NCBI GenBank assembly: GCA_020846775.1
Contig: JADLDG010000039.1
Coordinates: 1-47,947, forward strand
Source: Nitrospirota bacterium
Lineage (GTDB): Bacteria > Nitrospirota > 9FT-COMBO-42-15 > HDB-SIOI813
DNA length: 47,947 nt
Direction of reading: 5' to 3'
Shown: positions 1 to 9,936 of the stretch, piece by piece
Numbering within the stretch: the first letter of the stretch is position 1
Layout of the letters: each line of letters opens with the position of its first letter
Notes under the pieces: model-generated
Told to the model about the DNA's origin: nothing
What the model saw: only the letters and a program-made list of their open reading frames with translations
The model's database searches: none
Translations under genes and position numbers: made by a program

Positions 1-107
1 CTGTTCGTAACTGGTTATCATTGCATCATTTTTATCGGAATCGTCAAAGAGTACTTTAATCAGCTACTGCTGTGATTATTCCCTTATAAATTCCCTTATT
101 GACCCCC

Positions 108-1397
108 TTAAACTTTTATGGATATCCTGGCAATAACAGGGTCTATCCTGTGAAATTGCTTGATTTTATCCAGATGGATAGGTTTAACAACTTCGCCACT
201 TGCCATCAGGAGGAGACCTCTCTTAGTCCTGACATCTGAAGCAAGGAGCATCCCTTCTTTCAACTCTGCCATATCAATCTCCCGGACATCAATTTCAATC
301 TCCTGATGTCTGAATTCATGCACTACCTCACTAAATTTTCCCACCAGGCCGGGGTCAAACATCTTTCCCGTTTCTTTTTCAAGTGCATAAATAGCCCTGT
401 CCACAGAAAAGCGGTCTCCTCCGTCAGGGGGATTAATCAGGTCATCAAAATAGTCCGCTATGGCAATTATCCTTGAGCCTGCAGGAATTACATCACCCTT
501 GAGATGATCCGGATAACCGTGGCCATCATATTGCTCGTGATGATGTCTTATAAGAAGAGAAACCGGCTGAAGCTTTTGTATATGCTGAAGAGATGTCTGT
601 CCAAGTACAGGATGCTGCTCAAGAAGCGCCTTCTCAGTAGGGTCAAGCTCAGAAATCTTTTTTTTAAGCATCTTTTCAGGATATCCGAGGGTTCCTATAT
701 CCTCCAGCATTGCGGCCAGCTCAATGTCAAGTATCTCATCCGGAGACTGTCCGACCCTCTCTGATAGCCTGCGAGAAAGTGCTGCTACGCGTTTACAGTG
801 GCTTCCAAGATGCGGACTTTTTAATTCAAGAATGTTTATGAAGACCCGTACGAAGTCAATAAAGTTCTGTTCAAGATTTTTATAAAGGACCTCAACCTCT
901 TTAGTCCTTTCTGCAACTTTAGCCTCAAGATTGTTGTTAAGGTCTTTTAACTCAACATTCTGTCTCATTGTAACCGCCTGTAATTCCCTGTTCTCGTTAA
1001 CAAGGTCATAATGACGTATTGCATCCTTTACAATGAACCTTATTTCTTCATCATCCCACGGTTTTGTTATAAACCTGTAGACCTCTCCCTGATTTATGGC
1101 ATTCATTACCGCCTGCATATCAGCATAGCCGGTAAGCATCATCCTGATTGTATCAGGAGATTTCTTTTTGACTTCATTGAGGAATTCTGCACCTTCCATG
1201 CCCGGCATTCTGTGGTCTGAAAGCACAACACTAACCGTTTCCCTGTCTATGACTGACAATCCTTCCATACCGTTCCTGGCCGTAAATATCCGGTATGGTT
1301 CCTTTCTGAAAGTCCTGTTAAGGGAATTCAGGATGTTTTCCTCATCATCAACAAGGAGCACTGAGTGTATACACACCAAATCTGTCTCAGGATTCAT
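108..1397 (-). CDS. Response regulator with degenerate HD-GYP domain
   Basis: A receiver domain (about residues 12-130, phospho-acceptor D61 in LSDHRMP) is followed by a coiled-coil linker (about 130-180) and an HD-GYP-type domain (about 180-370). HD-GYP proteins hydrolyse cyclic di-GMP. Most ligands are present: H200, D233, H262, H286/H287, the GYP motif DGHGYP (291-296) and D315. The histidine of the HD pair is Glu (E232-D233), and the lysine of HDxGK is Thr. Catalysis may therefore be lost or altered. The start overlaps the stop of the preceding regulator gene by 11 bp, so it is the last gene of the fliL-fliA operon. A tail of about 60 residues follows the catalytic domain. Family assignment is firm; enzymatic activity is doubtful. 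Confidence 0.9.
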   Translation of the reverse strand: MNPETDLVCIHSVLLVDDEENILNSLNRTFRKEPYRIFTARNGMEGLSVIDRETVSVVLSDHRMPGMEGAEFLNEVKKKSPDTIRMMLTGYADMQAVMNAINQGEVYRFITKPWDDEEIRFIVKDAIRHYDLVNENRELQAVTMRQNVELKDLNNNLEAKVAERTKEVEVLYKNLEQNFIDFVRVFINILELKSPHLGSHCKRVAALSRRLSERVGQSPDEILDIELAAMLEDIGTLGYPEKMLKKKISELDPTEKALLEQHPVLGQTSLQHIQKLQPVSLLIRHHHEQYDGHGYPDHLKGDVIPAGSRIIAIADYFDDLINPPDGGDRFSVDRAIYALEKETGKMFDPGLVGKFSEVVHEFRHQEIEIDVREIDMAELKEGMLLASDVRTKRGLLLMASGEVVKPIHLDKIKQFHRIDPVIARISIKV

Positions 1398-2436
1398 GAT
1401 ACCTTTCTATGACCCATAAAAATATATCCAATAAATAAGGATCAAATTTAGTACCTCTTCCCTTTTCCAGGACCTCATTTACCTCTTCACCTGTCATAGC
1501 CGGCCTGTATGGTCTGCTGCAGGTAAGTGAATCATATACATCTACCAGTTGAACTATCCTTGACCCGATTGGAATTTCATTTGCTTTCAATCCATCAGGA
1601 TAACCAGTCCCGTCAAAATGCTCGTGGTGATACATCACTATCGTGGATACTGCATCAAATCCATTAAGGAAAGATATTATGGATGCCCCTATAACGGGGT
1701 GTTTCTGTATCTGAATCCATTCATCGGGAGTAAGTGGTCCATTCTTCTTTAATATATTACTATCAATACCTATATTTCCTACATCATGCAGTCTGGTTGC
1801 TATATATAAGTCCTTCAAATCGGTATCACCAAGCCCCAGCTTTTTGCCTACCTCCTGACTGATAGTATTCAACCCATCAACATTAGTCGGTATGCCGGTA
1901 CATTTTTCCCTTGATAAATAACTAAGCATTTCAACAGTACGTACGACATTTACCTTAATTTCCTCTATTTTTTCAGTCAAAAGAAGATTTGATCTTTTCA
2001 ACTCTTCATTTTGTCTATTCAAGTCAATTAACAGTTTCTTGTTGATATTTTGAAGCTCGTACCGTTCAAGTGCATAGCGTACCTCAGACTTTAAAATGTC
2101 ATCTTCCCACGGTTTGGCAATATATTTATATATGCCGCCGTCATTTATGGCTGAAATAATAGTGGAGCTGTCAGCATAGCCGCTAAGAATCATCCTGATG
2201 GCATCAGGCATTATAGCGGTTGCCTCACGTAAAAACGTAACGCCATCCATATCCGGCATTCGGTAATCTGATATTATAAGGTGGCAAAATTGTTCTTTAA
2301 GCAGTTTTAATGCATCGAGAGGGTGGTCACATCCCAGAATATTGTACTTCTCTTTCCTGAAAATCCTGTAAATAGCATTCAGGACACTTATCTCGTCATC
2401 AACAACTAATATCGTATAGTCACCCATAGTATTCAA
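1387..2436 (-). CDS. Response regulator with HD-GYP domain (RpfG-like)
   Basis: Receiver domain with acidic pocket at residues 13-14 and phospho-acceptor D57 (ISDYRMP), then a coiled-coil linker and an HD-GYP domain predicted to act on cyclic di-GMP. The HD pair is intact (H217-D218), as are HP, HHEHFDGTGYP and the late Asp. The lysine after HDxG is Asn (N221). The His normally found in the first helix of the domain is not recognisable in residues 178-195. The gene overlaps the upstream histidine kinase by 4 bp (ATGA), so it is probably its partner. It also overlaps the next HD-GYP regulator. Two tandem HD-GYP regulators under one kinase suggest paired output to c-di-GMP signalling linked to motility; that link is inference. 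Confidence 0.92.
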   Translation of the reverse strand: MNTMGDYTILVVDDEISVLNAIYRIFRKEKYNILGCDHPLDALKLLKEQFCHLIISDYRMPDMDGVTFLREATAIMPDAIRMILSGYADSSTIISAINDGGIYKYIAKPWEDDILKSEVRYALERYELQNINKKLLIDLNRQNEELKRSNLLLTEKIEEIKVNVVRTVEMLSYLSREKCTGIPTNVDGLNTISQEVGKKLGLGDTDLKDLYIATRLHDVGNIGIDSNILKKNGPLTPDEWIQIQKHPVIGASIISFLNGFDAVSTIVMYHHEHFDGTGYPDGLKANEIPIGSRIVQLVDVYDSLTCSRPYRPAMTGEEVNEVLEKGRGTKFDPYLLDIFLWVIERYHES

Positions 2437-3758
2437 CCTGTAATTTTGCGATTTAATTGCATGCTTTCAATTGGTATACATATGTTGAAAGTAGTCCCGC
2501 TTCCAATTAAACTGCTTACTGTAATATCACCATAATGTTTACGAATGATCGCATACGCCACGGACAACCCAAGCCCGGTCCCCATGCCAACCGGTTTTGT
2601 CGTAAAGAAAGGTTCAAATATCCGGGACACATGCTCCGGTGAGATTCCACAGCCAGTATCACTTATCTCAACAAATACATTATCACCCTCACAGAAAGTC
2701 CTGATAGTTATAACACCTTTACTTTCTATCGCATGTGCGGCATTTACAAAGATATTCATAAAGACCTGATTCAATTGCTGCGGATAGCACAAAACATGTG
2801 GAATATCCCCATAGAGTGTTTTAACCTCGGCCTTATATTTAATCTCATTCCAAACGATATTAAGTGTGCCTTCCAATCCTTTATTAATATCTGCATATTC
2901 TGGACTATCTGATCCTGTGTGTGAAAATTCTTTCAGATCCTTGACAATCTTCATGATCCGTCTCATACCGTCCTGAGTTTCTGTGAATATCTGTTCAATG
3001 TCATCGAGTAAAAAGACCACATCTATTTTCTTTTTAAACTCCTCAACCTGCTTCATATGGGATAATACATCTTCATCAGATATAGCTCCGCAACTCTGAA
3101 GGAGCGTATCATACTCTTCCAAAAGACCTTTTATATCACTAATATATTCATTCAATGTCTTTAAATTGCTTAATACGAATCCTGTCGGGTTGTTGATCTC
3201 GTGGGCAATTCCAGCAGACAGCTGGCCAATTGATGCCATCTTATCGCTCTGTATCAACTGAGCCTGGGTCTGTTGTAATTTTTTTAATGCCACATCACTT
3301 GCTTCCTTCGCAATCCTCAACTCATCTGTCCGACGGTTAACACTTTTTTCCAATTCCTCATTTAATTGCGTTAGCTCAGTAACAAGCGGATATATCTCCC
3401 TCATATCTCTTGAAAACAGCAAAATGGCCTTAACACTGCCATCTTCACTTCTAAGCATTGAGCCATTCATAATAACAGGTATCCTTTCACCAGTACTGCT
3501 CAACATGTTAATCACCTTATAGTGCAAATCTCCATTCGTCTGAAGCCTGTTTACATGGTCAGATAAATGCAATTCCAGGTCATCAAAGAGACTCACTGCC
3601 GGGATACCATTAATTTCTTCATTACTAAATCCCAGGACATTAAGGGCTGACTGATTCACATACCTTACAGTTTCATCCGGATTGGTCACAACCAGTATAT
3701 CCGCCATGCTTTCCAAGACGCTATCAATTAAATCAGAGATATCACTTATATTATTCAT
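2433..3758 (-). CDS. PAS-domain sensor histidine kinase
   Basis: A soluble histidine kinase with no membrane segment. An N-terminal PAS domain (about residues 12-125) is followed by a coiled coil (130-172). The HisKA segment carries H186 in the HEINNP motif, with an acidic/coiled insertion before the ATPase domain. The HATPase domain has an N box (NIFVNAAHAI), G1 (DTGCGI), F box (PFFTTKPVG) and G2 (GTGLGLS). It overlaps fliA upstream and the HD-GYP regulator downstream by 4 bp each, so the three are translationally coupled. The likely role is cytoplasmic sensing that feeds the two HD-GYP receivers. The signal is unknown. Confidence 0.93.
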   Translation of the reverse strand: MNNISDISDLIDSVLESMADILVVTNPDETVRYVNQSALNVLGFSNEEINGIPAVSLFDDLELHLSDHVNRLQTNGDLHYKVINMLSSTGERIPVIMNGSMLRSEDGSVKAILLFSRDMREIYPLVTELTQLNEELEKSVNRRTDELRIAKEASDVALKKLQQTQAQLIQSDKMASIGQLSAGIAHEINNPTGFVLSNLKTLNEYISDIKGLLEEYDTLLQSCGAISDEDVLSHMKQVEEFKKKIDVVFLLDDIEQIFTETQDGMRRIMKIVKDLKEFSHTGSDSPEYADINKGLEGTLNIVWNEIKYKAEVKTLYGDIPHVLCYPQQLNQVFMNIFVNAAHAIESKGVITIRTFCEGDNVFVEISDTGCGISPEHVSRIFEPFFTTKPVGMGTGLGLSVAYAIIRKHYGDITVSSLIGSGTTFNICIPIESMQLNRKITG

Positions 3759-4534
3759 CCATTCCTCTCCCTTAACTTGCCTTTCAACCTTATCATTGCC
3801 TGGGTATGCAGCTGTGAAACCCTGGATTCTGTTACCTCAAGTATCCTGCCTATCTCCTTCATGGTAAGTTCGTTATAGTAATAGAGAGAGACCACCTTTC
3901 GTTCCTTATCCGGGAGCTTATCAATCGCAGTAGTCAATGTCTTCTGTCTGTCTTTGGTCATTAACAGGGAAAGTGGGTCACGCTTTTCAGGATCACCTAT
4001 TGTCTCAAGCATATCTCTGTCGTTATCATCACGATTCATTCCAAGGTCTTCAATACTTATCATTGAAGAACTTCGAGCCTGCGTAAGGAAATCCTGATAC
4101 TCATTAATATTCATCTTCAATGCAGCAGCAATCTCCTCTTCTGACGGCGGTCTCCCCAATTCCTTCTCCAGCGATGAAACTGTTTTGTATAACAATCCGG
4201 ATTTTTCCTTAACTGACCTTGGAACCCAGTCCATGGCACGTATTTCATCCAGCATTGCACCCCTTATACGAAATTCAGCATATGTTTTAAAGAGAGTTTC
4301 CTTTGCCGGGTCGTATTTATCCATTGCGTCCATCAGCCCGATTATCCCTGCACTGATCAGATCATCAATGTCAATATCGGGTTGCAGCCTGTAAGACAGC
4401 CTGTATGCCATATACTTTATTTTCTGTGCATATTCCTGAATCAGTTTGTCCCTCGCATCAGGGTCCATGATTCCCTTTTTTGCTGCTTTACCCTTGGAAC
4501 TATACTTATTGACCTTATTGATAATCTTTTCCAT
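3755..4534 (-). CDS. fliA: Flagellar sigma factor sigma-28 (FliA)
   Basis: RNA polymerase sigma factor of the FliA/WhiG class, 259 residues, which directs late flagellar genes. Region 2 is at about residues 30-110 (DIDDLISAGIIGLMDAMDKYDP and the RIRGAMLDEIRAMDWVPRS segment typical of sigma-28). Region 3 includes RPPSEEEIAAAL. Region 4 is at about 205-255 (PDKERKVVSLYYYNELTMKEIGRILEVTESRVSQLH). The ATG has a strong AAGGAG seven bases upstream. It follows flhG by 14 bp and overlaps the downstream kinase by 4 bp. No late flagellar target such as flagellin is present in the window. Confidence 0.97.
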   Translation of the reverse strand: MEKIINKVNKYSSKGKAAKKGIMDPDARDKLIQEYAQKIKYMAYRLSYRLQPDIDIDDLISAGIIGLMDAMDKYDPAKETLFKTYAEFRIRGAMLDEIRAMDWVPRSVKEKSGLLYKTVSSLEKELGRPPSEEEIAAALKMNINEYQDFLTQARSSSMISIEDLGMNRDDNDRDMLETIGDPEKRDPLSLLMTKDRQKTLTTAIDKLPDKERKVVSLYYYNELTMKEIGRILEVTESRVSQLHTQAMIRLKGKLRERNG

Positions 4535-4548
4535 ATATCACTCCTTTT

Positions 4549-5439
4549 CTATATTTTGTCCCACCCTGACTGGCCCATGAGCCTGCGCCATAAAAACTGG
4601 ATATTACCCTTGATGTCTTTATTGACAGGCCATCCACAGACTGTTCTGGCAAGCGAAGTATAACATTTACCAGCATCTGAACCCGGATACAAGTCAACGA
4701 CCGGCCGCTGATTTAGTACAGACATACGAACAGATTTATCCTGCATGATATGACCCAGATAATCTATGGACACATTAAGGAATTTGTCAGCAGCTGTGCT
4801 GAGTTTCCTGTAAACATCTCTTCCCTCTCCGCTTTCCCTGACCATGTTTACCAGAAGCCTGAAGCGGCTCTCCCCATATTTCATGTGCATAATTTTCATA
4901 AGCGCATATGCATCAGTGATCGAGGTTGGTTCCGGCGATGCCACAACGATGATGTCCTGAGCTGCAGTATTAAAATACATGACATTGCCTGAAATACCGG
5001 CAGCTGTATCAATCAAAACAATGTCAATTGAACTGTCTATCCTGTCCAGTTCAGAGAGAAGATTTAATTTCTGATTTGCAGTCAGTTCTGATAACTCCTG
5101 AATGCCTGAACCTGCTGGGAGTATTTTCATTCCTCCAGGTCCGTATGTCATCACCTCACTGATTTTCTTTTCGCCATTAATCAAATGATACAAATTATAT
5201 TCCGGAGCCAGGCCTAACATCACATCTATATTGCCAAGTCCCATATCTGCATCAAGTATAAGGACATTTTTACCAGACTCTGTCAGCGCATAGGCGAGGT
5301 TAACTACAACATTTGTCTTCCCCACCCCCCCCTTGCCGCTTGTGACCGAAATTACCTTAACAGCATTATCACCCGGTTTGTTAAATACTTCACCGGTCGG
5401 TCTGCTCATCATCTCTTGAAGTGTGAACGCCTGTCCCAT
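4549..5439 (-). CDS. flhG: Flagellar number regulator FlhG (FleN, MinD-like ATPase)
   Basis: P-loop ATPase of the MinD/ParA superfamily, 296 residues. The N-terminal QAFTLQEMM segment resembles the FlhF-activating helix of FlhG. The deviant Walker A motif is GKGGVGKTN, followed by a switch with DADMGLGNIDVMLG and DTAAG. FlhG controls flagellar number with FlhF. A strong AGGAG precedes the ATG. It sits between flhF and fliA, the usual polar-flagellum arrangement. The C-terminus ends in a basic/aromatic stretch that could be a membrane-targeting helix, as in MinD. Confidence 0.96.
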   Translation of the reverse strand: MGQAFTLQEMMSRPTGEVFNKPGDNAVKVISVTSGKGGVGKTNVVVNLAYALTESGKNVLILDADMGLGNIDVMLGLAPEYNLYHLINGEKKISEVMTYGPGGMKILPAGSGIQELSELTANQKLNLLSELDRIDSSIDIVLIDTAAGISGNVMYFNTAAQDIIVVASPEPTSITDAYALMKIMHMKYGESRFRLLVNMVRESGEGRDVYRKLSTAADKFLNVSIDYLGHIMQDKSVRMSVLNQRPVVDLYPGSDAGKCYTSLARTVCGWPVNKDIKGNIQFLWRRLMGQSGWDKI

Positions 5440-5527
5440 TTAGTCTCCTTTTTCCGATTTCTTACTTTTGACTGCTTATTTCCTGTTTCACTCATCGCGC
5501 TATGCTTTCCGCTCATTGCTTTATCTT

Positions 5528-6712
5528 TTAATGACCGCTCACGGCATCCATCCTGAGTATTAACCTGCTTAGCCGCCCAGCTGCGGCAAGTTCTATATCC
5601 TCAGGGACGCGCTGCCCTGTAGTAAAATATGATAATGGTTTCTGCGCATTTATCATGGAGCTGAAAACAGCGCCATAATTGTCAGCCTCATCCAGTTTAG
5701 TAAACAGCAGACTGTTTATCTTTATATCCCTGAAATTTCCAATGATATCTGCTAATACCGCATTGCTGCTTGTAGCTGAAAGCACCAGATGACAATCTAT
5801 CTCATCTCTCTGACTGACTAATTTGCTTAGTTCATTAATGTAAGAGCGGTCCTTGTGACTTCTGCCTGCTGTATCAATAAGGATCAGGTCAGCATCTTTC
5901 TTCTTGCTAATTACCCCGTCAAGGTCTGAAGGAGCAAGCACTACATCTACCGGTAAACCGATAATCTTTGCATATATCTTAAGCTGCTCAACTGCCCCAA
6001 CCCTGTAGGTATCAAATGTAACAAGAGAAACTTTCTTCTTGTCAATCAATGTATATTTAGCAGCAATTTTGGCAATGCTCGTAGTCTTCCCAACACCTGT
6101 AGGACCAACAAATACCGCTATTTTCCTATCCTTAACCTCACTACATATGGGTCCTGTGACCTTGACCTGTTTCTCGATTATTTCATATCCATATCTGTCA
6201 ATCTCTCCTGCATCTTCTTTCTGCTCTTCAGATAATTTGCAATTTAATATCTGGACAAGCCTGTACGCAATATTTCTTTCCATTCCCTCTGACATCAGTC
6301 TTCTGAAATAAATCACAAGTTTATCGTGCAGGGTCTTTAAATGCTCCTGCTCTCCATCTCTAAGTAGTTCCTGAATATAACCCTTAAGCAATCCAAGTTC
6401 GGATTTTACATCGCGTAATTCGCCGGGGGTTTCCCTTATCTCACTTCTTATCTTCCTGAGTTCTTCCTTCATAAAATCGTCTGTTTCAATGAATCCCTTA
6501 TGCGGACTTACAGAAGTGCCGTTTTGCTGAGGCTTGTCAACGTAGTCTCTGGCAGCAACAACTTCTATAACCTGACGGCTGAATATCCCGAATACACCAT
6601 TATCCTTTTTTATCTGTCTAGTAGAAAGAATTACTGCATCCGGACCAAGCTCACCCTTAACCAGCTTAAGCGCCTCCTGCATGTCAACCGCTTCATATCT
6701 CTTAATTTGCAT
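5528..6712 (-). CDS. flhF: Flagellar placement SRP-type GTPase FlhF
   Basis: SRP-family GTPase, 394 residues, that recruits early flagellar components to the pole. The basic N-terminal domain starts MQIKRYEA and contains the typical DAVILSTRQIKK segment. The NG domain follows from about residue 115, with G1 (GPTGVGKTTSIAKIAA), the FDTYRVGAVEQL segment, DTAGRS and TKLDE. The gene overlaps flhA by 11 bp and precedes flhG by 88 bp. That gap is AT-rich and shows no clear promoter. Confidence 0.97.
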   Translation of the reverse strand: MQIKRYEAVDMQEALKLVKGELGPDAVILSTRQIKKDNGVFGIFSRQVIEVVAARDYVDKPQQNGTSVSPHKGFIETDDFMKEELRKIRSEIRETPGELRDVKSELGLLKGYIQELLRDGEQEHLKTLHDKLVIYFRRLMSEGMERNIAYRLVQILNCKLSEEQKEDAGEIDRYGYEIIEKQVKVTGPICSEVKDRKIAVFVGPTGVGKTTSIAKIAAKYTLIDKKKVSLVTFDTYRVGAVEQLKIYAKIIGLPVDVVLAPSDLDGVISKKKDADLILIDTAGRSHKDRSYINELSKLVSQRDEIDCHLVLSATSSNAVLADIIGNFRDIKINSLLFTKLDEADNYGAVFSSMINAQKPLSYFTTGQRVPEDIELAAAGRLSRLILRMDAVSGH

Positions 6713-8840
6713 CGTTATACCTCACTGTACTTATAGATTGTAAACTCACCGATGATGAGAGCTCATTGGAAGATAATATATTTATGCCTGGGATAAATCT
6801 CTCTAAATACTTCCTTAATGGAGCCCGTATTGACGGAGATGTCAGCACCACAGGGTAGATACCCTTTCTAGTAGATGCTTCAATCAGCCCCTTTAACTGA
6901 TTGATAAATACCTGTGCCATTCTCGGCTCCAGAGACAACTGCATCCCCTGCGAAGTCTGTCTGATTGCCGCGTTAATCTTTTCCTCAAGAACAGGTTCAA
7001 TTGTAATAACCGGAAGACTGTTGCCGTTTTGATACTGTTTTGTAATGGTCCTTGCGAGACTGGCCCGTACATACTCTGTAAGCACGTCTGTGTCCTTGGT
7101 GACTACTGCATAATCAGCAAGAGTTTCAAGTATTGTCAAAAGATCCCTTACTGACACCCTCTCCTTGAGGAGATTCTGCAAGATCTTAACTACCCCTCCA
7201 AGCGTAAGCAGGTTTGGTATAAGCTCTTCAACGACCCTTGGATATTTCCTTGCAAAACTGTCAAGCAGTGTCTGAACCTCCTGTCTCCCGATTATTTCAT
7301 GAGCATGCATCCTTATGACTTCTGTGAGATGGGTAACAATCACTGTCGAAGGTTCAACAACGGTAAAACCGGTCAATTCAGCCTTATCTTTCTCCTGCTC
7401 CGAAATCCAGAGGGCAGGGAGTCCGAATGATGGCTCCCTGGTTGGAATGCCCTGTATTCCTTTATTCATACCTTCCGGATTCATGGCAAGTAATCTGTCC
7501 GGCATCAATTCTCCTTCTGCGATCTCTGTCCCCTTGATTAGAATCATGTATTTGTTCGGCCCAATCTGCATACTGTCTCTGATGTGTATGGGCGGAACAA
7601 TTATTCCCATATCTGACGCTAATTGATTCCTTATAGATTTTATACGATCAACGAGCTCTCCCTGCTGCTTGGGGTCTACAAGTTGTATCAGACCGTACCC
7701 TATATGAAGCTCCATTATATCCAGAGGTGTCACTCCATCAAATCCCTCATGAGGCACTTCTCCTTTTTCATCTTCTGCGGACTTGCTTCTGGGTGAACGT
7801 ACTGCTTTTTCAGGCTGAGTCCAGCCTATTTCACTACCTACTGATTGTTTAATGTTATACGCAACCCATGCTACTCCGCCTGTAATAATTGAAAGAGTTA
7901 TAAATGCAAAATGCGGGAGCCCTGGTATTAACCCGAATAAGAATATAATAACAGCGCTGATGGCAATAGCCTTATGGTGAGAAAGCAACTGTTTTGATAC
8001 TTCTGCACCAAGGTTTGACTCTGAAGCAGCCCTGGTGACTATTAAACCTGCGGCCGTTGATACAATAAGGGCTGGTACCTGAGCAACCAGTCCGTCACCA
8101 ATCGTTAGCAGTGTATAATTCTGCGCCGCAGCAGATATCGCCATGCCATGCTGCAATACCCCTATGACAAGACCGCCTATTATATTGATAATTGTTATAA
8201 TAATACCTGCAACCGCATCTCCTCGTACAAATTTACTCGCACCATCCATTGCACCGTAAAACTCTGCCTCCTGAGAAACCTGCATCCTTCGTCTTCTGGC
8301 CTCTGTTTCATCTATCATACCTGCATTCAGGTCAGCATCTATACTCATCTGTTTGCCAGGCATTGCGTCTAAAGTAAATCTGGCTGCCACTTCGGCAATG
8401 CGGCCGGCTCCCTTTGTTATTACGACAAAATTAATAACTACGAGGATCACAAAGACTACAAGTCCAACTGCATAATTACCGCCGACTACAAAGTTGCCAA
8501 ATGCCTTGATGACCTTACCTGCAGCATCAGAACCTTCATGCCCCTTAAGCAGTATTAGTCTTGTGGATGCAACATTAAGTGACAACCTTGCGAGCGTAGA
8601 GATCAGGAGGACAGAAGGAAATACGGAAAATTCAAGAGGTTTCAGTATATACATTGATACAAGCATAATGATTATAGATATAGTGATACTGAAAGACAGG
8701 AGCATATCCATAACAATGGCAGGAACAGGTATGATCATGACAACAATAATCCCAACCGCCATTATTGCAAGCAGTGCATCACTGTTTTTAGTCAACGTAA
8801 TAAATAGTCCCCTGTTAGGCTCTGCTATAGTTGCTGACAT
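6702..8840 (-). CDS. flhA: Flagellar export gate protein FlhA
   Basis: FHIPEP-family inner-membrane export gate protein, 712 residues, a normal length. The N-terminal half holds about eight membrane helices, with the family signature around TLARLSLNVASTRLIL and the cytoplasmic loop AMPGKQMSIDADLNAG. The C-terminal half (after about residue 345) is the cytoplasmic chaperone and substrate docking domain. An AAGGGG ribosome site is five bases before the ATG. It lies between flhB and flhF. Confidence 0.97.
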   Translation of the reverse strand: MSATIAEPNRGLFITLTKNSDALLAIMAVGIIVVMIIPVPAIVMDMLLSFSITISIIIMLVSMYILKPLEFSVFPSVLLISTLARLSLNVASTRLILLKGHEGSDAAGKVIKAFGNFVVGGNYAVGLVVFVILVVINFVVITKGAGRIAEVAARFTLDAMPGKQMSIDADLNAGMIDETEARRRRMQVSQEAEFYGAMDGASKFVRGDAVAGIIITIINIIGGLVIGVLQHGMAISAAAQNYTLLTIGDGLVAQVPALIVSTAAGLIVTRAASESNLGAEVSKQLLSHHKAIAISAVIIFLFGLIPGLPHFAFITLSIITGGVAWVAYNIKQSVGSEIGWTQPEKAVRSPRSKSAEDEKGEVPHEGFDGVTPLDIMELHIGYGLIQLVDPKQQGELVDRIKSIRNQLASDMGIIVPPIHIRDSMQIGPNKYMILIKGTEIAEGELMPDRLLAMNPEGMNKGIQGIPTREPSFGLPALWISEQEKDKAELTGFTVVEPSTVIVTHLTEVIRMHAHEIIGRQEVQTLLDSFARKYPRVVEELIPNLLTLGGVVKILQNLLKERVSVRDLLTILETLADYAVVTKDTDVLTEYVRASLARTITKQYQNGNSLPVITIEPVLEEKINAAIRQTSQGMQLSLEPRMAQVFINQLKGLIEASTRKGIYPVVLTSPSIRAPLRKYLERFIPGINILSSNELSSSVSLQSISTVRYNDAN

Positions 8841-8873
8841 AATCCCCTTAATCCTCCGCTGATCTTTTTATTA

Positions 8874-9935
8874 TTATCTGTTCTTTTTCAATTTATAGAC
8901 GTATGCGAGTATCTCTGCTACAGCCTTGTAAAGGTTAGAAGGAATTTCATCTCCAATCTTCACCATCTTGTAAAGTGTTCTTGCCAGCGGTTTGTTCTCC
9001 AGGATAGTAACGCCGTTACTCTTCGCAATCTCCTTGATCTTTTCTGCAATAATCCCTGCGCCCTTTGCAACTACTTTAGGGGCATTCATGTCACCATGCT
9101 GGTATGACAGCGCAACAGCCAGATGAGTAGGGTTGGTTATAACCACGTCCGCTTTTGGCACATCCGCCATCATTCTCTTTCTGGCCATCTCCTTCTGCAT
9201 GCTTCTAATCCTGGATCTGATCTGAGGGTCACCTTCCTGCTGTTTATACTCCTCCTTTACCTCCTGCCTGGTCATTCGAAGATCTTTTGCAAACTGCCAT
9301 TTCTGATAACCCAAATCTACCGCAGCAAGGATAAATATAACTATACCTGTCCAGATAACAAGTTTTAATGTCAGGTGCCCCATATATGAAAAGATATAAT
9401 TAACATCTGCATCTAATAACAACGGGAAATTATGGAACTCACTTTTGATCAGATTATAGGACGTATACCCTACAATCGCTATCTTGACCAATGACTTAAT
9501 AAGCTCCATTATTGAACGAAGGGATACCAGTTTTTTTATCCCTTCAACAGGATTGATCCTTTCAAACCTGACTCCCAGAGCCTTAGGACTGAACACAAAG
9601 CCAATTTGAAGAATGTTTGACACAATGCCTGCAAGGGCGACAAAAACAAGGAATGGTAATAACGTAAAAAAGACCTTTCTGAGGATACCTGACCAGAATG
9701 GATAGAAATTATCCGCAGTAAGCTGTATCGTACCGCTCGATCCAAGAACATTTGAGGTAATATCAAGCAGGTTAGTGTACACGCCGGGCAGCAGATAATA
9801 CATTGCGGCCGTACCAGCCATTAATACAGCCACAGAGGATACCTCAGGGCTTTTTGCTACCTGCCCCTTTTCCCTGATCTCCTCCCTGCGTTTGGGCGTG
9901 GCCTGCTCTGTTTTTTCCATGTCCTGATCAGCCAT
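8874..9935 (-). CDS. flhB: Flagellar export switch protein FlhB
   Basis: Export apparatus protein, 353 residues, that switches substrate specificity from rod/hook to filament. It starts with the family motif EKTEQATPKRREEIREKGQVAKS. Four membrane helices follow, then a cytoplasmic domain with the autocleavage motif N268-P269-T270-H271. All catalytic features are intact. It begins one base after the fliR stop codon, suggesting coupled translation. It presumably receives the hook-length signal from FliK encoded in the neighbouring operon. Confidence 0.97.
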   Translation of the reverse strand: MADQDMEKTEQATPKRREEIREKGQVAKSPEVSSVAVLMAGTAAMYYLLPGVYTNLLDITSNVLGSSGTIQLTADNFYPFWSGILRKVFFTLLPFLVFVALAGIVSNILQIGFVFSPKALGVRFERINPVEGIKKLVSLRSIMELIKSLVKIAIVGYTSYNLIKSEFHNFPLLLDADVNYIFSYMGHLTLKLVIWTGIVIFILAAVDLGYQKWQFAKDLRMTRQEVKEEYKQQEGDPQIRSRIRSMQKEMARKRMMADVPKADVVITNPTHLAVALSYQHGDMNAPKVVAKGAGIIAEKIKEIAKSNGVTILENKPLARTLYKMVKIGDEIPSNLYKAVAEILAYVYKLKKNR

Positions 9936-9936
9936 A

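Noticed and set aside
1-107. Possible end of another gene before the first regulator
   Set aside because: AT-rich, with no open frame or terminator I could support.
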